From assembly GCF_010727945.1 (NCBI RefSeq), contig NZ_AP022569.1, positions 4,216,001-4,280,000 on the forward strand: a stretch of DNA of 64,000 bases, given 5' to 3'. The notes under the pieces are model-generated. The model was given only the letters and a program-made list of their open reading frames with translations. It was not told where the DNA came from and made no database searches. The DNA is from Mycobacterium cookii (lineage in GTDB: Bacteria > Actinomycetota > Actinomycetes > Mycobacteriales > Mycobacteriaceae). Shown piece by piece: positions 18,149 through 27,095 of this stretch. Made by a program: the position numbers and the translations under genes. The first letter of the stretch is position 1, and every line of letters starts with the position of its first letter.

Positions 18149-18439
18149 TCAAGACCACATGCTCGTATTCGTTGTCATCACGTTGCTGTAGTTGTGCTGT
18201 GCCGCACTGCCGGCGGACTTCAACGCGTTCAACGCTTTTCGCATGGTCGCCTCGCCCCGCACCCAATGGCGATGCGCCTCGGCGTGCGCAGCTGCCGCCT
18301 CTCCCGACCAGGTTTGGTGCAGATGAGTTACCAGCGAGCCGATTTCAGCCACGACGCTCTCGGTGTGCCGCACGAATTCACTCATCTGCTGAACCGCGTC
18401 GGCCAAGGCGTCAGCATCTACGCTAAATGCGTCAGCCAC
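18149..18439 (-). CDS. esxE: WXG100 protein, EsxE-like
   Basis: A 96-residue WXG100 protein: two helices joined at HQTWSGEAAAAHAEAHRHW (W-S-G turn) and ending TTNTSMWS, like the ATNLGMWS end of EsxE. The GTG at 18439 overlaps the stop of the EsxF-like gene by 8 nt, giving translational coupling and equal amounts for a heterodimer. Frames extending upstream read through that gene and are not real. EsxE/EsxF form a membrane-active complex needed for CpnT export in M. tuberculosis; the same role is inferred here. Confidence 0.85.
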   Translation of the reverse strand: MADAFSVDADALADAVQQMSEFVRHTESVVAEIGSLVTHLHQTWSGEAAAAHAEAHRHWVRGEATMRKALNALKSAGSAAQHNYSNVMTTNTSMWS

Positions 18440-18743
18440 GGTAGACGCCGTCCAACGCCTGAGTCGCCGTTTGGTCGTGGCCCTGAAACTCGGCACCGGC
18501 AACGCCGACAACCTTGGCCAATGTCGACAGCCCCAGCTGGACTTCGCCGGTACCGCGATGCCACAGATCCCATGCCTCGCCGTACGCGTCGCCCGAACCA
18601 CCGCGCCACCTGGCCAGTAACTCGCGGACCTGGCCATCGAGCTCGATGAGCCTGGTGTGCAAGTCTTTCGCCGCAGCCGACAATGCTTGTGACGCGCTGT
18701 GCATCACCTCGGGCTGGACCCTCAACGTTCCGCGCTCCGCCAT
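18432..18743 (-). CDS. esxF: WXG100 protein, EsxF-like
   Basis: A 103-residue helical-hairpin protein with the turn ARWRGGSGDAYGEAW (W-R-G) and the helix HRGTGEVQLGLSTL, closely like EsxF. The start at ATG 18743 (MAERGTLRVQPEVM) lines up with the EsxF N-terminus; earlier in-frame ATG (18770) and TTG (18779) codons exist. No Shine-Dalgarno is visible before 18743. The 114-bp gap to the gene upstream may hold an internal promoter. Confidence 0.83.
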   Translation of the reverse strand: MAERGTLRVQPEVMHSASQALSAAAKDLHTRLIELDGQVRELLARWRGGSGDAYGEAWDLWHRGTGEVQLGLSTLAKVVGVAGAEFQGHDQTATQALDGVYRG

Positions 18744-18857
18744 AGCGATCAAGCTAACGGCGTGGCGCATTCTGCACAATTCACCCCGGCCGGGTGAAAA
18801 CCGGCGGCGCCTTACAACGGACTAGGACTGTGCCGCAACAACATTGGGCAGGTGCGG

Positions 18858-19775
18858 TCAGCGGTTGCGGTCGTTCTCATCTTCGTTCTCTTCGGGCTTG
18901 TCGTCCGGCGCCAGGATGCGTCTGCTGGCAACCGGCTTGCCCGCAACACGTTTCACGACTTCCGGTGCCGTCTGCGGCGCGGTGATCCGTCCCTGCACCG
19001 GAGCGCCGTTCTTCACCGACGGTGGGACGACCCGCTTGGTCTCGGCCTTGCTATCGCTGCCGCTACCTCCCGCGCCGCCCGCGGCGCCGGGCGGCATCAT
19101 CGGCATCCCGCCCATCGGGCCGCGAGTTCCAGCGCCTGAATCAGGTTGAGCGGGCACCGGCGCCTGCGGCGTCGGGGACGAGGCCGGGTAGGTGCCGGCG
19201 GACGGCGTCGGCGGCGGCCCAAGGTTTCCGGCCGGGGCCGTGGCGCCTGCGAGGTCCGCACCGGCCCCTCCGCCGGCGCCTAATGCTGCGCCACCCGCGC
19301 CCATCGCGTCGCCGAGAGCGTCGGCGGGGAGTGATGCGCCGCCGCCGGCGCCTTGGCCGGCTTTGCCGAGCGTGCTGGTCAGCTGGGAGCTGATCTGCGA
19401 AACCTGTTGCATGGCCTGATTGAGTGGTTGCGACAACCCTTGAAAGAGGCCGCTCAAGGTTTGGACGGCTTGTTGAGGCATCTGCTGGACGGTGCCCATC
19501 AGCTGCTCGAGTTCCTTGCTTCCCTCTTGGTCGGCGGCGGGGAATTGCGTCATCGCGTCGCCAGTTTTCTCGCCACGCTTCGCGTGTCCGGCTTGAGCGG
19601 CAGCCAGGTCAGTCGGGTCGCCGGCATTGCCAGCAAGACCGAGCGCGGCGAGCAGTTGACTCATCAGTGAGCTGCCCGAGGCGATCTGATCGGGCGTCAA
19701 CGGCGGCGGCGGCGGCATGCCGAATGCGTGCGCGAGTTGACCGAGCACGGCCTGAACCTCTTGTGGGTTCGTCAT
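18858..19775 (-). CDS. Ala/Gly/Pro-rich type VII-associated protein (Rv3900c-like)
   Basis: A 305-residue protein with no signal peptide. Residues 1-140 are Gln/Leu-rich helical segments (SKELEQLMGTVQQMPQQAVQTLSGLFQGLSQPLNQAMQQ), residues 140-230 are Gly/Ala/Pro-rich, and the tail is charged (VASRRILAPDDKPEENEDENDRNR). Size, composition and operon place recall the Ala-rich Rv3900c of the cpnT neighbourhood, or other Esp-type secreted partners. A secreted or scaffold role is a guess. It is 9 bp downstream of the 721-residue gene. Confidence 0.62.
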   Translation of the reverse strand: MTNPQEVQAVLGQLAHAFGMPPPPPLTPDQIASGSSLMSQLLAALGLAGNAGDPTDLAAAQAGHAKRGEKTGDAMTQFPAADQEGSKELEQLMGTVQQMPQQAVQTLSGLFQGLSQPLNQAMQQVSQISSQLTSTLGKAGQGAGGGASLPADALGDAMGAGGAALGAGGGAGADLAGATAPAGNLGPPPTPSAGTYPASSPTPQAPVPAQPDSGAGTRGPMGGMPMMPPGAAGGAGGSGSDSKAETKRVVPPSVKNGAPVQGRITAPQTAPEVVKRVAGKPVASRRILAPDDKPEENEDENDRNR

Positions 19776-19784
19776 GATCCCTCC

Positions 19785-21950
19785 CTATGGCACGCGGCTC
19801 AGTGCCTGAAACCAGGCGAAGTGATAGTTGGCACCGATGGTGTCCGCCGCCGCCAAGGCCTCGATCGAGGCGAGCAGTTGCCAATTGGCCACCGCGGCGG
19901 CGTCGACGTCATCGGGATATGCATCCAGCACACGCTCCCTAAGCGCGGCGAGATGCTGGTGGAGGAACTCGACTTCGTTGTCGATGACGCCGGTGCCGGT
20001 CGATGCGGCCTTGGCGAGGGTGTGCGCCATCTGCGGCAGCCCGTCTCGCCAGTTGGTGGCCTGACCGAGTTCCCATCCGAGTTCCTCGACCGCAGGCACC
20101 TGCCGCGGACGGGGCGACGTGGGGATGGGCTCGTTGACGTCAGCGGCGTCCGGAAGATAGTGCAGGGGTGTGTAACTGGCTGCGACGCTCACCTGGCCAA
20201 GCATGGACTCGATGTCGCCGCGGCGTTCGCCCGGTTCGAGCAGGGTCACGACAGAAGGGATGGCAATGCCCGGCGGCATCCACCCGCTGGCAAGGTCCGT
20301 GACGAGCAAAGTCGTGCCGTCAGCGAGATCGCCTGCGGCCCAACGCAACCGCGGTTCTTGGCGGGCGACGAAGTCGACCAGACGCTGCAGACGGGCTTTA
20401 GCCGTGGCGTGCGCGGAGGCGGCTCCGGCGGCGGCTCCACCCGCGGTGACTGCCACGGCCTGCTCGCCGACACCGGCTGGTGCCGGGTGGGCGAGTGATG
20501 CCGCACCCGGTTGGCGGACGACCGGCTGCGCAATGCCGCCTGCTCCGGACGACGGGCTCACCGGAGCCGACGCCGGGGAGGCGGCAGACGGCGTAGCCGG
20601 GGTTCCTACTGGAGCCGACGGCAGAGTCGGGGCCGAAATCGTTGGCGTCGGCGGTCGGATATCGGAGCCGTAGGTTGGCAGCGGACCCGCGGGCGTTGCC
20701 GAGGCGGCCGGTGCGGCCGCTGCTGGTCCCGCAAAATATGCTGCGCCCGAGTCGGTTACGGAGGTATGCGCGCTGCTGACGGGTGCAGGGGGCGGCGCCT
20801 GCGGCGCATCGACAACAGGGGCGTGCGCAGTCGCTGGGACGGTGGCGCCCGCGTTCGAAATCGCTGGTTCGGTAGGCACCTGCGGCTGAACCGGACCGGT
20901 CACCGGCGGCGCCAGGTTGTTCGGCACGGCGGAAGTGGGTGCGCCGGAGTCGGGTCCATGCGTAAAGGCGTTGGGCGGTGGACCGCTCGACATCGCGGGA
21001 GGGGCGAACGCGTTGACCGGCGCGCCAGACGTCAAAGCGTTGGTTGGCAGCGGGGAGTTAGCGGTCGGCAGGGCGCCTAATGATCCTGAACCCCGCAGGC
21101 CAGATCCGCCGTTTGTGGCGGGACCGGCTGGAAGCTGACCCTGCATCAAGTTGCCTGGTGCTTGCGGTGTTTGATCGGCCGCGGCGGACGCAGGCGGGGG
21201 GGTGCCTTGCATTAAGGCTCCCGGCGCTTGGGGTGTTTGATTAACTGCCGGGGGCGGCGGCGGGTCCCCTTGAAGAAGGTCTCCCGGTGCCGGCGGCGCG
21301 TCCGCGGGCGGCGGTGCTTGCGGTGGCGCTGGCCCGTCAAGAAAAGCCTTCACTTGTTCTGTCACGGCGTCCTTGTTCGGGGACCCGAGCATATGGGTGG
21401 TGTCGAGGCCGTGTTCTTGTGCGAATTGGCGCGCCGACATCTGAATACCACGCCGGTCCAGAATAGTTTGCATAGCTTCAAATACATTTTGAGTGTGCGG
21501 CGCTGCTGCAGCATTAGCTTGCTGCTGGCAGTCCATAACTACTCCGACGATTTTCCCAAACTTTATCGCTGCAGATTCCTTTGAACTTTGTATTGCGTCG
21601 ATCTGCATTTTCCCGTTGTCCGCGATTGTGTCAAGCTGCGAGTTCAGATCAGTCACTGAGTGGTGAGCAGCCGTATGTGCTCGGCCGATAGTTTCGTTCG
21701 TCTCAGCCACATTGCGTGACTGGTCAGCCCCCCAAGCGAAGGCCTCGCGGATGCTGTCGGCCGTCATTCCCTTCTGGATATCTGGATTTAATGACGTCGA
21801 CAGTTCACCCGTCAGTTGGTCGGAATAATTATGCCATTCTGTGGCAGTGGCTTGCCGTTTGGTAGCAGCAGCACCAACAATGCTTAAATCGGACTCTGGA
21901 GTGTCCCAAAGACCGACCAGTAGTTTGCGGTATTGGTTGACGCTCGTCAC
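19785..21950 (-). CDS. Large Pro/Ala-rich type VII-associated protein (Rv3899c-like C-terminus)
   Basis: A 721-residue protein in three parts. Residues 1-200 are helical with a YxxxD/WxG-like character (TEWHNYSDQLTGELS). Residues 205-480 are a Pro/Ala/Gly linker with repeated units such as QTPQAPGALMQG, QTPQAPGNLMQG and APGDLLQG. Residues 500-721 are a folded domain (RLQRLVDFVARQEPRLRWAAGD... LVTDLASGWMPPGIAIP) like the DUF5631/DUF5632-type region of Rv3899c. No signal peptide. The first ~170 codons are clearly less GC-rich than the rest, suggesting a mosaic origin. Its ATG overlaps the preceding gene (ATGA). Confidence 0.65.
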   Translation of the reverse strand: MTSVNQYRKLLVGLWDTPESDLSIVGAAATKRQATATEWHNYSDQLTGELSTSLNPDIQKGMTADSIREAFAWGADQSRNVAETNETIGRAHTAAHHSVTDLNSQLDTIADNGKMQIDAIQSSKESAAIKFGKIVGVVMDCQQQANAAAAPHTQNVFEAMQTILDRRGIQMSARQFAQEHGLDTTHMLGSPNKDAVTEQVKAFLDGPAPPQAPPPADAPPAPGDLLQGDPPPPPAVNQTPQAPGALMQGTPPPASAAADQTPQAPGNLMQGQLPAGPATNGGSGLRGSGSLGALPTANSPLPTNALTSGAPVNAFAPPAMSSGPPPNAFTHGPDSGAPTSAVPNNLAPPVTGPVQPQVPTEPAISNAGATVPATAHAPVVDAPQAPPPAPVSSAHTSVTDSGAAYFAGPAAAAPAASATPAGPLPTYGSDIRPPTPTISAPTLPSAPVGTPATPSAASPASAPVSPSSGAGGIAQPVVRQPGAASLAHPAPAGVGEQAVAVTAGGAAAGAASAHATAKARLQRLVDFVARQEPRLRWAAGDLADGTTLLVTDLASGWMPPGIAIPSVVTLLEPGERRGDIESMLGQVSVAASYTPLHYLPDAADVNEPIPTSPRPRQVPAVEELGWELGQATNWRDGLPQMAHTLAKAASTGTGVIDNEVEFLHQHLAALRERVLDAYPDDVDAAAVANWQLLASIEALAAADTIGANYHFAWFQALSRVP

Positions 21951-22546
21951 TTACAAAGCTCCTGCACCTGCGCGAAAGATGACTGCGCCTCGCTAAGAAG
22001 GCCAGCCTGAGGCTGGTCTGCGTTTTGAGCACCGGCTAGAGCGTTGGCGCCAAGGTCCAGCAAAATGTCTGAAGTCTTTCTGACAGCTGTAGCCAACTCT
22101 GATGGCGTCGCCGGGTCTAAACGGTCACGCAAGTACGAACCGCCCGCAGCGAGTGCTAGTTGACCATTCACGGCTTGGGCTTTTCTCATTGCGGGGTCAT
22201 CCGAGGGCTGCCCATGGGTTTGCAGAGTGACCCCCTTGAGCACCGTCTCGAATGCCGCGCAGGCGCGGGTTTTCGCATCCGAAATCTGCTGCTCTGTGTA
22301 CGTCGGGCCCGTGGAGTGCGGAGGCGGCGCGACGGGTGTGGGGCGAAACCATCCAACGATTGCAAGCCCGGTGGCAATAACTGCAATCGCGAGTGCGAGG
22401 AACGTGAGCCAGCGTGACGTCCCGCCGGTCGGCGGAGGCGACCACGGCGTCGATCCGGCCGGTGCGCCGGGAAACCCGGCGGGGCCCGCTGGATACCCGC
22501 CCGCGCCGTGCGCGGAAGACTGCCCGCTCGGAGGATGGTCTGACAT
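21947..22546 (-). CDS. Single-pass membrane protein at the head of the type VII operon
   Basis: A 199-residue protein: a Gly/Pro-rich cytosolic N-terminus (1-44), one transmembrane segment (WLTFLALAIAVIATGLAIVGWF, about 45-66) and an extracytoplasmic helical domain with two Cys (RACAAFE and the final ELCK). It is the first gene of the minus-strand operon and may play the part of the membrane protein Rv3901c of the cpnT region, though that one is shorter. Divergent from the glutaredoxin-like gene; the promoter should lie in 22547-22664. Confidence 0.68.
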   Translation of the reverse strand: MSDHPPSGQSSAHGAGGYPAGPAGFPGAPAGSTPWSPPPTGGTSRWLTFLALAIAVIATGLAIVGWFRPTPVAPPPHSTGPTYTEQQISDAKTRACAAFETVLKGVTLQTHGQPSDDPAMRKAQAVNGQLALAAGGSYLRDRLDPATPSELATAVRKTSDILLDLGANALAGAQNADQPQAGLLSEAQSSFAQVQELCK

Positions 22547-22628
22547 GCTGCGATGTTATCGCCGATCGCCGAACTCGGTATTCACCATCGCAATCCTTTA
22601 CCGCAACGTCAGCACGCGATCTGTCGAC

Positions 22629-22652
22629 ATTTCGCTCCGGATTTCGCTCCGG
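22629..22652. repeat. Two tandem 12-bp repeats in a divergent promoter region
   Basis: ATTTCGCTCCGG occurs twice in direct succession (22629-22640 and 22641-22652), ending 12 bp before the glutaredoxin-like start. It could be a tandem operator or a replication slippage product. Confidence 0.5.
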
Positions 22653-22664
22653 CAAACTGGACGC

Positions 22665-22925
22665 ATGACGCGTCCTCAAGTCCGGCTGCTGACCCGCGCC
22701 GGCTGCACGATCTGCGACGGCGTCCACGCGCAGCTGAAGCAGCTGTCCGAGGAACTCGACTTCGACCTCTCGGCCACCGACGTCGACAAGGCCGCTGAAG
22801 AAGGCGACAGCGCCCTGAGGGCAGAGTTCGGCGACCGGCTGCCGGTCGTCCTGCTCGACGGTCGCGAACACAGCTACTGGGAGGTCGACGAGCCCCGGCT
22901 GCGCCGAGACCTAGCCGGCAGGTAA
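22665..22925 (+). CDS. Glutaredoxin-like thiol protein (Rv0508 type)
   Basis: An 86-residue thioredoxin-fold protein with the redox motif AGCTICDGVH (C-x-x-C) after the first strand and the cis-Pro loop RLPVVLLDG. It belongs to the glutaredoxin-like DUF836 group. The frame is open far upstream, but only the ATG at 22665 gives a proper thioredoxin start. In mycobacteria it precedes hemA and may be cotranscribed with the heme genes; the thiol partner is unknown. Confidence 0.85.
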   Translation: MTRPQVRLLTRAGCTICDGVHAQLKQLSEELDFDLSATDVDKAAEEGDSALRAEFGDRLPVVLLDGREHSYWEVDEPRLRRDLAGR

Positions 22926-23022
22926 AAGCCCCTTGAATTTGGTGGCCCATCAGGTAACCGTCTACGGTGGACACCAGTCAATTCACCGGTGGTAGCAAGG
23001 GAGCAGGCCAGGTGATTAAGCC

Positions 23023-24369
23023 GTGAGCGTTCTGCTTTTCGGTGTTTCGCACCGCAGCGCGCCGGTCTCCGTCCTGGAGCAACTCAGCACCGACGAATCC
23101 GAGCAAGTCAAGATCATCGACCGGGTGATGCAGTCACCGTTGGTGACCGAGGCGATGATGCTCTCCACCTGCAACCGCGTCGAGGTTTACGCCGTCGTCG
23201 ACGCCTTCCACGGCGGCCTGTCGGCCATCGGCCAGGTGCTCTCCGAGCATGCCGGGATGTCGCTGGGCGACCTCACCAAATACGCCTACGTGCGCTACAG
23301 CGAGGCCGCCGTCGAGCACCTGTTCGCCGTGGCCGGCGGCCTGGATTCCGCGGTGGTTGGCGAGCAGCAGGTGCTCGGCCAGGTGCGTCGCGCGTACGCC
23401 GCTGCCGAAGCCAACAGCACGGTCGGGCGGACGCTGCACGAGCTGGCCCAACGCGCACTGGCGGTCGGCAAGCGGGTGCATTCCGAAACCGGCATCGACG
23501 CAGCGGGCGCCTCGGTGGTCTCCGTCGCGCTCGGCATGGCCGACGCCAAAGTCGGTGGGCTGCAAGGCAAGACAGCGGTCGTCGTCGGCGCCGGAGCAAT
23601 GGGCGGCCTGTCGGCGGCTCACCTGACTCGGGCCGGTGTCGGCAACGTCTACGTGGTCAACCGCTCGCTGCCCCGCGCGCAGCGGCTGGCCCGCAAGATC
23701 CGCGAAACCGGCGCAGGCGCAGAAGCTTTCAGCCTCGACAACCTGGCCTCCGCGCTGGCCGACGCCGACGTAGTGGTCAGCTGCACCGGGGCGGTGCGAC
23801 CGGTGGTGTCGCTGGCCGACGTGCACAACGCCCTGGCCGCCGCGAGCCGCGAAACCGGTCAGGCGCTGGTGATGTGCGACCTGGGCATGCCGCGCGACGT
23901 CGACCCGGCGGTGTCGGGGCTGCCGGGCGTCTGGGTGATCGACATGGACCGCGTGCAGCGCGAGCCGTCGGCCAAGGCCGCAGCGGCCGACGCCGAAGCC
24001 GCCCGTCACCTGGTCGCCGCCGAAGTCGCCACCTACCTGGCCGGACAGCGGATGGCCGAGGTCACCCCGACCGTCACCGCGCTGCGCCAGCGCGCCGCCG
24101 ACGTCGTCGAGGCCGAACTGCTGCGCTTGGAAAGTCGGCTGCCGGGCCTGGAAGCCGCGCAAAAAGACGAAGTGGCCCGCACCGTGCGACGAGTCGTCGA
24201 CAAGCTGCTGCACGCACCCACGGTCCGCATCAAGCAATTGGCCAGCGCCCCCGGCGGCGACAGCTACGCCGAGGCGCTGCGCGAGCTGTTCGAGCTCGAC
24301 CAGACCGCCGTCGACGCCGTCGCCACCGCGGGCGAACTGCCTTCCGTACCAACCGATTCCACTGAGTAG
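23023..24369 (+). CDS. hemA: Glutamyl-tRNA reductase
   Basis: First committed step of the C5 tetrapyrrole pathway: NADPH reduction of glutamyl-tRNA to glutamate-1-semialdehyde. The 448-residue protein has the N-terminal HRSAP block, catalytic Cys50 in STCNRVEVY, and the Rossmann segment [17 protein letters not shown]; the C-terminal dimerisation helices follow. GTG start. It is followed by hemC with a 4-bp gap, so hemA-hemC-hemD-hemB form an operon. Its product is used by HemL, encoded at 40139. Confidence 0.97.
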   Translation: MSVLLFGVSHRSAPVSVLEQLSTDESEQVKIIDRVMQSPLVTEAMMLSTCNRVEVYAVVDAFHGGLSAIGQVLSEHAGMSLGDLTKYAYVRYSEAAVEHLFAVAGGLDSAVVGEQQVLGQVRRAYAAAEANSTVGRTLHELAQRALAVGKRVHSETGIDAAGASVVSVALGMADAKVGGLQGKTAVVVGAGAMGGLSAAHLTRAGVGNVYVVNRSLPRAQRLARKIRETGAGAEAFSLDNLASALADADVVVSCTGAVRPVVSLADVHNALAAASRETGQALVMCDLGMPRDVDPAVSGLPGVWVIDMDRVQREPSAKAAAADAEAARHLVAAEVATYLAGQRMAEVTPTVTALRQRAADVVEAELLRLESRLPGLEAAQKDEVARTVRRVVDKLLHAPTVRIKQLASAPGGDSYAEALRELFELDQTAVDAVATAGELPSVPTDSTE

Positions 24370-24373
24370 CCGC

Positions 24374-25312
24374 TTGACCGACGTGATCCGGATCGGCACC
24401 CGGGGCAGCCTGCTGGCCACCACCCAGGCCGGTGTGATCCGAGATGCCCTGCACGCCAACGGTCATCGGGCCGAATTGGTGATCATCAAAACCGCAGGAG
24501 ACCAGTCACAAGAGCCGGTCGCCGACATCGGGATCGGGGTGTTCACCGCCGCGCTCAGGGAAGCCATCGACGCCAACGAGGTCGACATGGCGGTGCATTC
24601 GTACAAGGACTTACCCACCGCCGAGGATCCGCGGTTTGTGATCGCCGCCGTCCCGCCACGGGAGGACGCCCGCGACGCACTGGTGGCCCGCGACGGGTTA
24701 GTGCTGGGAGAGCTGCCGGCCGGCGCAATTGTGGGCACTTCGTCGCCCCGTCGGGCCGCGCAGCTTAGAGCACTGGGTCTCGGTTTGGAAATTCGCCCCC
24801 TACGAGGCAACCTAGACACCAGGTTGAACAGGGTAAGCAGTGGTGATTTGGACGCAATCGTGGTTGCCCGGGCGGGTCTGACCCGGCTGGGACGTCTTGA
24901 CGACGTCACCGAGACGCTGGAGCCGGTGCAGATGCTGCCGGCGCCGGCTCAAGGAGCGCTCGCCGTCGAGTGTCGCGCCGGGGACACCCGGCTGGCGGCA
25001 CTGCTGGCCGAGCTGGACGACGCCGACACCCGCGCGGCCGTCACCGCCGAGCGTGCCCTGCTCGCCGAACTGGAGGCGGGTTGCTCCGCGCCGGTGGGGG
25101 CGATCGCTGAGGTGGTCGAGTCCATCGACGAGGACGGCAACGTCTTCGAGGAGCTGTCGCTGCGCAGCTGCGTGGCGGCACTCGACGGATCCGACGTGAT
25201 CCGCGCGTCCGGTATCGGCAGTCCGGATCGGGCACGGGAGCTGGGGCTCTCAGTGGCCGCCGAGCTGTTCGAGTTGGGGGCACGGGAACTCATGTCGAGC
25301 GCGCGGCAGTGA
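24374..25312 (+). CDS. hemC: Hydroxymethylbilane synthase (porphobilinogen deaminase)
   Basis: Joins four porphobilinogens into hydroxymethylbilane. The 312-residue protein has [15 protein letters not shown], the VHSYKDLPT loop, [15 protein letters not shown] and the dipyrromethane-binding Cys at about residue 237 ([10 protein letters not shown]). The frame begins at TTG 24374; GTG at 24383 (VIRIGTRGS) gives the N-terminus annotated in M. tuberculosis and is an equally good start. Four bp after hemA. Confidence 0.96.
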   Translation: MTDVIRIGTRGSLLATTQAGVIRDALHANGHRAELVIIKTAGDQSQEPVADIGIGVFTAALREAIDANEVDMAVHSYKDLPTAEDPRFVIAAVPPREDARDALVARDGLVLGELPAGAIVGTSSPRRAAQLRALGLGLEIRPLRGNLDTRLNRVSSGDLDAIVVARAGLTRLGRLDDVTETLEPVQMLPAPAQGALAVECRAGDTRLAALLAELDDADTRAAVTAERALLAELEAGCSAPVGAIAEVVESIDEDGNVFEELSLRSCVAALDGSDVIRASGIGSPDRARELGLSVAAELFELGARELMSSARQ

Positions 25313-25316
25313 GGCC

Positions 25317-27002
25317 GTGCGCGAAAACGAGGTAGGAGCGACGATGACGACGCGAGGGCGCAAGCCGCGGCCCGGCCGCATCATGTTCGTGGGGGCGGGT
25401 CCTGGGGACCCCGCGCTGCTGACGACGCGGGCCGCTGCGGTACTGGCAAATGCCCCTCTGGTGTTCATTGACCCCGACGTGCCCGAGCCCGTGCTGGCGC
25501 TGATCGGCAAGGATCTGCCGCCAGTGTCCGGGCCCGCGCCGGCCGAGCCGGCTGCGCCGTCGGACAACGGAGCCAGCGAGGGGTCCGCACCCGAAGATCA
25601 ACCCACCGTGGTGTCGGTGGGCCCCGACATCCGGCCCGCACTGGGCGATCCCGCCGAGGTGGCCAAGACGCTGGTCGCCGAGGCTCGCACCGGAGCAGAC
25701 GTGGTGCGGCTGGTGTCCGGTGACCCGCTGTCGGTGGACTCGGTGATCACCGAGGTGAATTCGGTGGCTCGCAGCCACCTGCATTTCGAGATCGTGCCGG
25801 GCCTGGCGGCCAGCGACGCAGTGCCGACCTATGCCGGGCTGCCGCTCGGCTCGTCGCACACCGTCGCCGACGTCCGTGGCGACGTGGACTGGGGCGCGTT
25901 GGCCGCAGGCCCGGGCCCACTGATCCTGCAGGCCACGTCCTCGCACGTGGCCGACGCGGCGCGCACGCTGATCGAATACGGGTTGGCCGACACCACTCCG
26001 TGTGTGGTGACGTCGTCCGGAACCACCTGTGCGCAGCGCTCTCTGGAGTCGACGCTGGGTGGGCTGACCGATACCAACCTGGTCATCGGCGCCGACGGTG
26101 CCGCCCCGTCGCCGGTGGTCGTCACCATCGGCAAGACGGTGGCCAACCGGGCCAAGCTGAACTGGTGGGAGAGCCGCGCCCTGTACGGCTGGACCGTGCT
26201 GGTGCCGCGGACCAAGGACCAGGCCGGCGAGATGAGTGATCGGCTGACCGCGCACGGCGCGCTGCCGATCGAGGTGCCGACCATTGCCGTCGAGCCGCCG
26301 CGCAGCCCCGCGCAGATGGAGCGTGCGGTCAAGGGTCTGGTCGACGGCCGCTACCAGTGGGTGGTGTTCACCTCCACCAACGCGGTGCGTGCGGTGTGGG
26401 AGAAGTTCGGCGAGTTCGGGCTCGACGCCCGCGCATTCTCCGGAGTGAAGATCGCCTGCGTCGGCGAATCGACCGCCGACCGGGTGCGCGCTTTCGGGAT
26501 CAGCCCCGAGCTGGTGCCTTCCGGTGAGCAATCGTCGCTGGGCCTGCTCGACGAATTCCCGCCCTACGACAGCATTTTCGATCCGGTGAACCGGGTGCTG
26601 CTACCGCGGGCCGACATCGCCACCGAGACGTTGGCCGAGGGTCTGCGCGAACGTGGTTGGGAGATCGAGGATGTCACCGCCTACCGGACCGTGCGGGCTG
26701 CCCCGCCGCCGGCGGCCACCCGCGAGATGATCAAGACCGGTGGTTTCGACGCGGTGTGCTTCACGTCGAGCTCGACGGTGCGCAACCTGGTCGGCATCGC
26801 CGGCAAGCCGCATGCGCGCACGATCGTCGCGTGTATCGGCCCCAAGACCGCCGAGACGGCAGCCGAATTCGGTTTGCGCGTCGACGTGCAACCCGAGACC
26901 GCCGCGGTGGGCCCGCTGATCGAAGCGCTGGCCGAGCACGCCGCCCGGTTGCGCGCCGAGGGTGCGCTGCCGCCGCCGCGTAAGAAGAGCCGCAGGCGAT
27001 GA
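25317..27002 (+). CDS. hemD: Fused uroporphyrinogen-III C-methyltransferase-like / uroporphyrinogen-III synthase
   Basis: A 561-residue two-domain protein. Residues 1-270 resemble the SUMT (CobA/CysG) methyltransferase fold (MFVGAGPGDPALLTTRAAAVL); residues 285-545 are HemD, closing hydroxymethylbilane to uroporphyrinogen III (WTVLVPRTKDQAG, VVFTSTNAVRA, VCFTSSSTVRN). The SUMT half has an insert rich in Pro, Glu and Asp (about 68-95) and several substitutions, so methyltransferase activity is uncertain; this fusion is normal in mycobacteria. The tail is basic (PPPRKKSRRR). GTG start 4 bp after hemC. Confidence 0.93.
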   Translation: MRENEVGATMTTRGRKPRPGRIMFVGAGPGDPALLTTRAAAVLANAPLVFIDPDVPEPVLALIGKDLPPVSGPAPAEPAAPSDNGASEGSAPEDQPTVVSVGPDIRPALGDPAEVAKTLVAEARTGADVVRLVSGDPLSVDSVITEVNSVARSHLHFEIVPGLAASDAVPTYAGLPLGSSHTVADVRGDVDWGALAAGPGPLILQATSSHVADAARTLIEYGLADTTPCVVTSSGTTCAQRSLESTLGGLTDTNLVIGADGAAPSPVVVTIGKTVANRAKLNWWESRALYGWTVLVPRTKDQAGEMSDRLTAHGALPIEVPTIAVEPPRSPAQMERAVKGLVDGRYQWVVFTSTNAVRAVWEKFGEFGLDARAFSGVKIACVGESTADRVRAFGISPELVPSGEQSSLGLLDEFPPYDSIFDPVNRVLLPRADIATETLAEGLRERGWEIEDVTAYRTVRAAPPPAATREMIKTGGFDAVCFTSSSTVRNLVGIAGKPHARTIVACIGPKTAETAAEFGLRVDVQPETAAVGPLIEALAEHAARLRAEGALPPPRKKSRRR

Positions 27003-27095
27003 CTTATCGTGCGTTGATTCTGCGTCCAGGGCGAAGAAGTGCGGGTAGCCCCCACCCTCGACGCAGAGTCAACGCGGGGCGATGAGGGGCTAGCC

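Noticed and set aside
25290..26531. A 413-codon minus-strand frame opposite hemD.
   Set aside because: His/Gly/Arg-rich shadow of the conserved HemD frame; no motif or ribosome-binding site.
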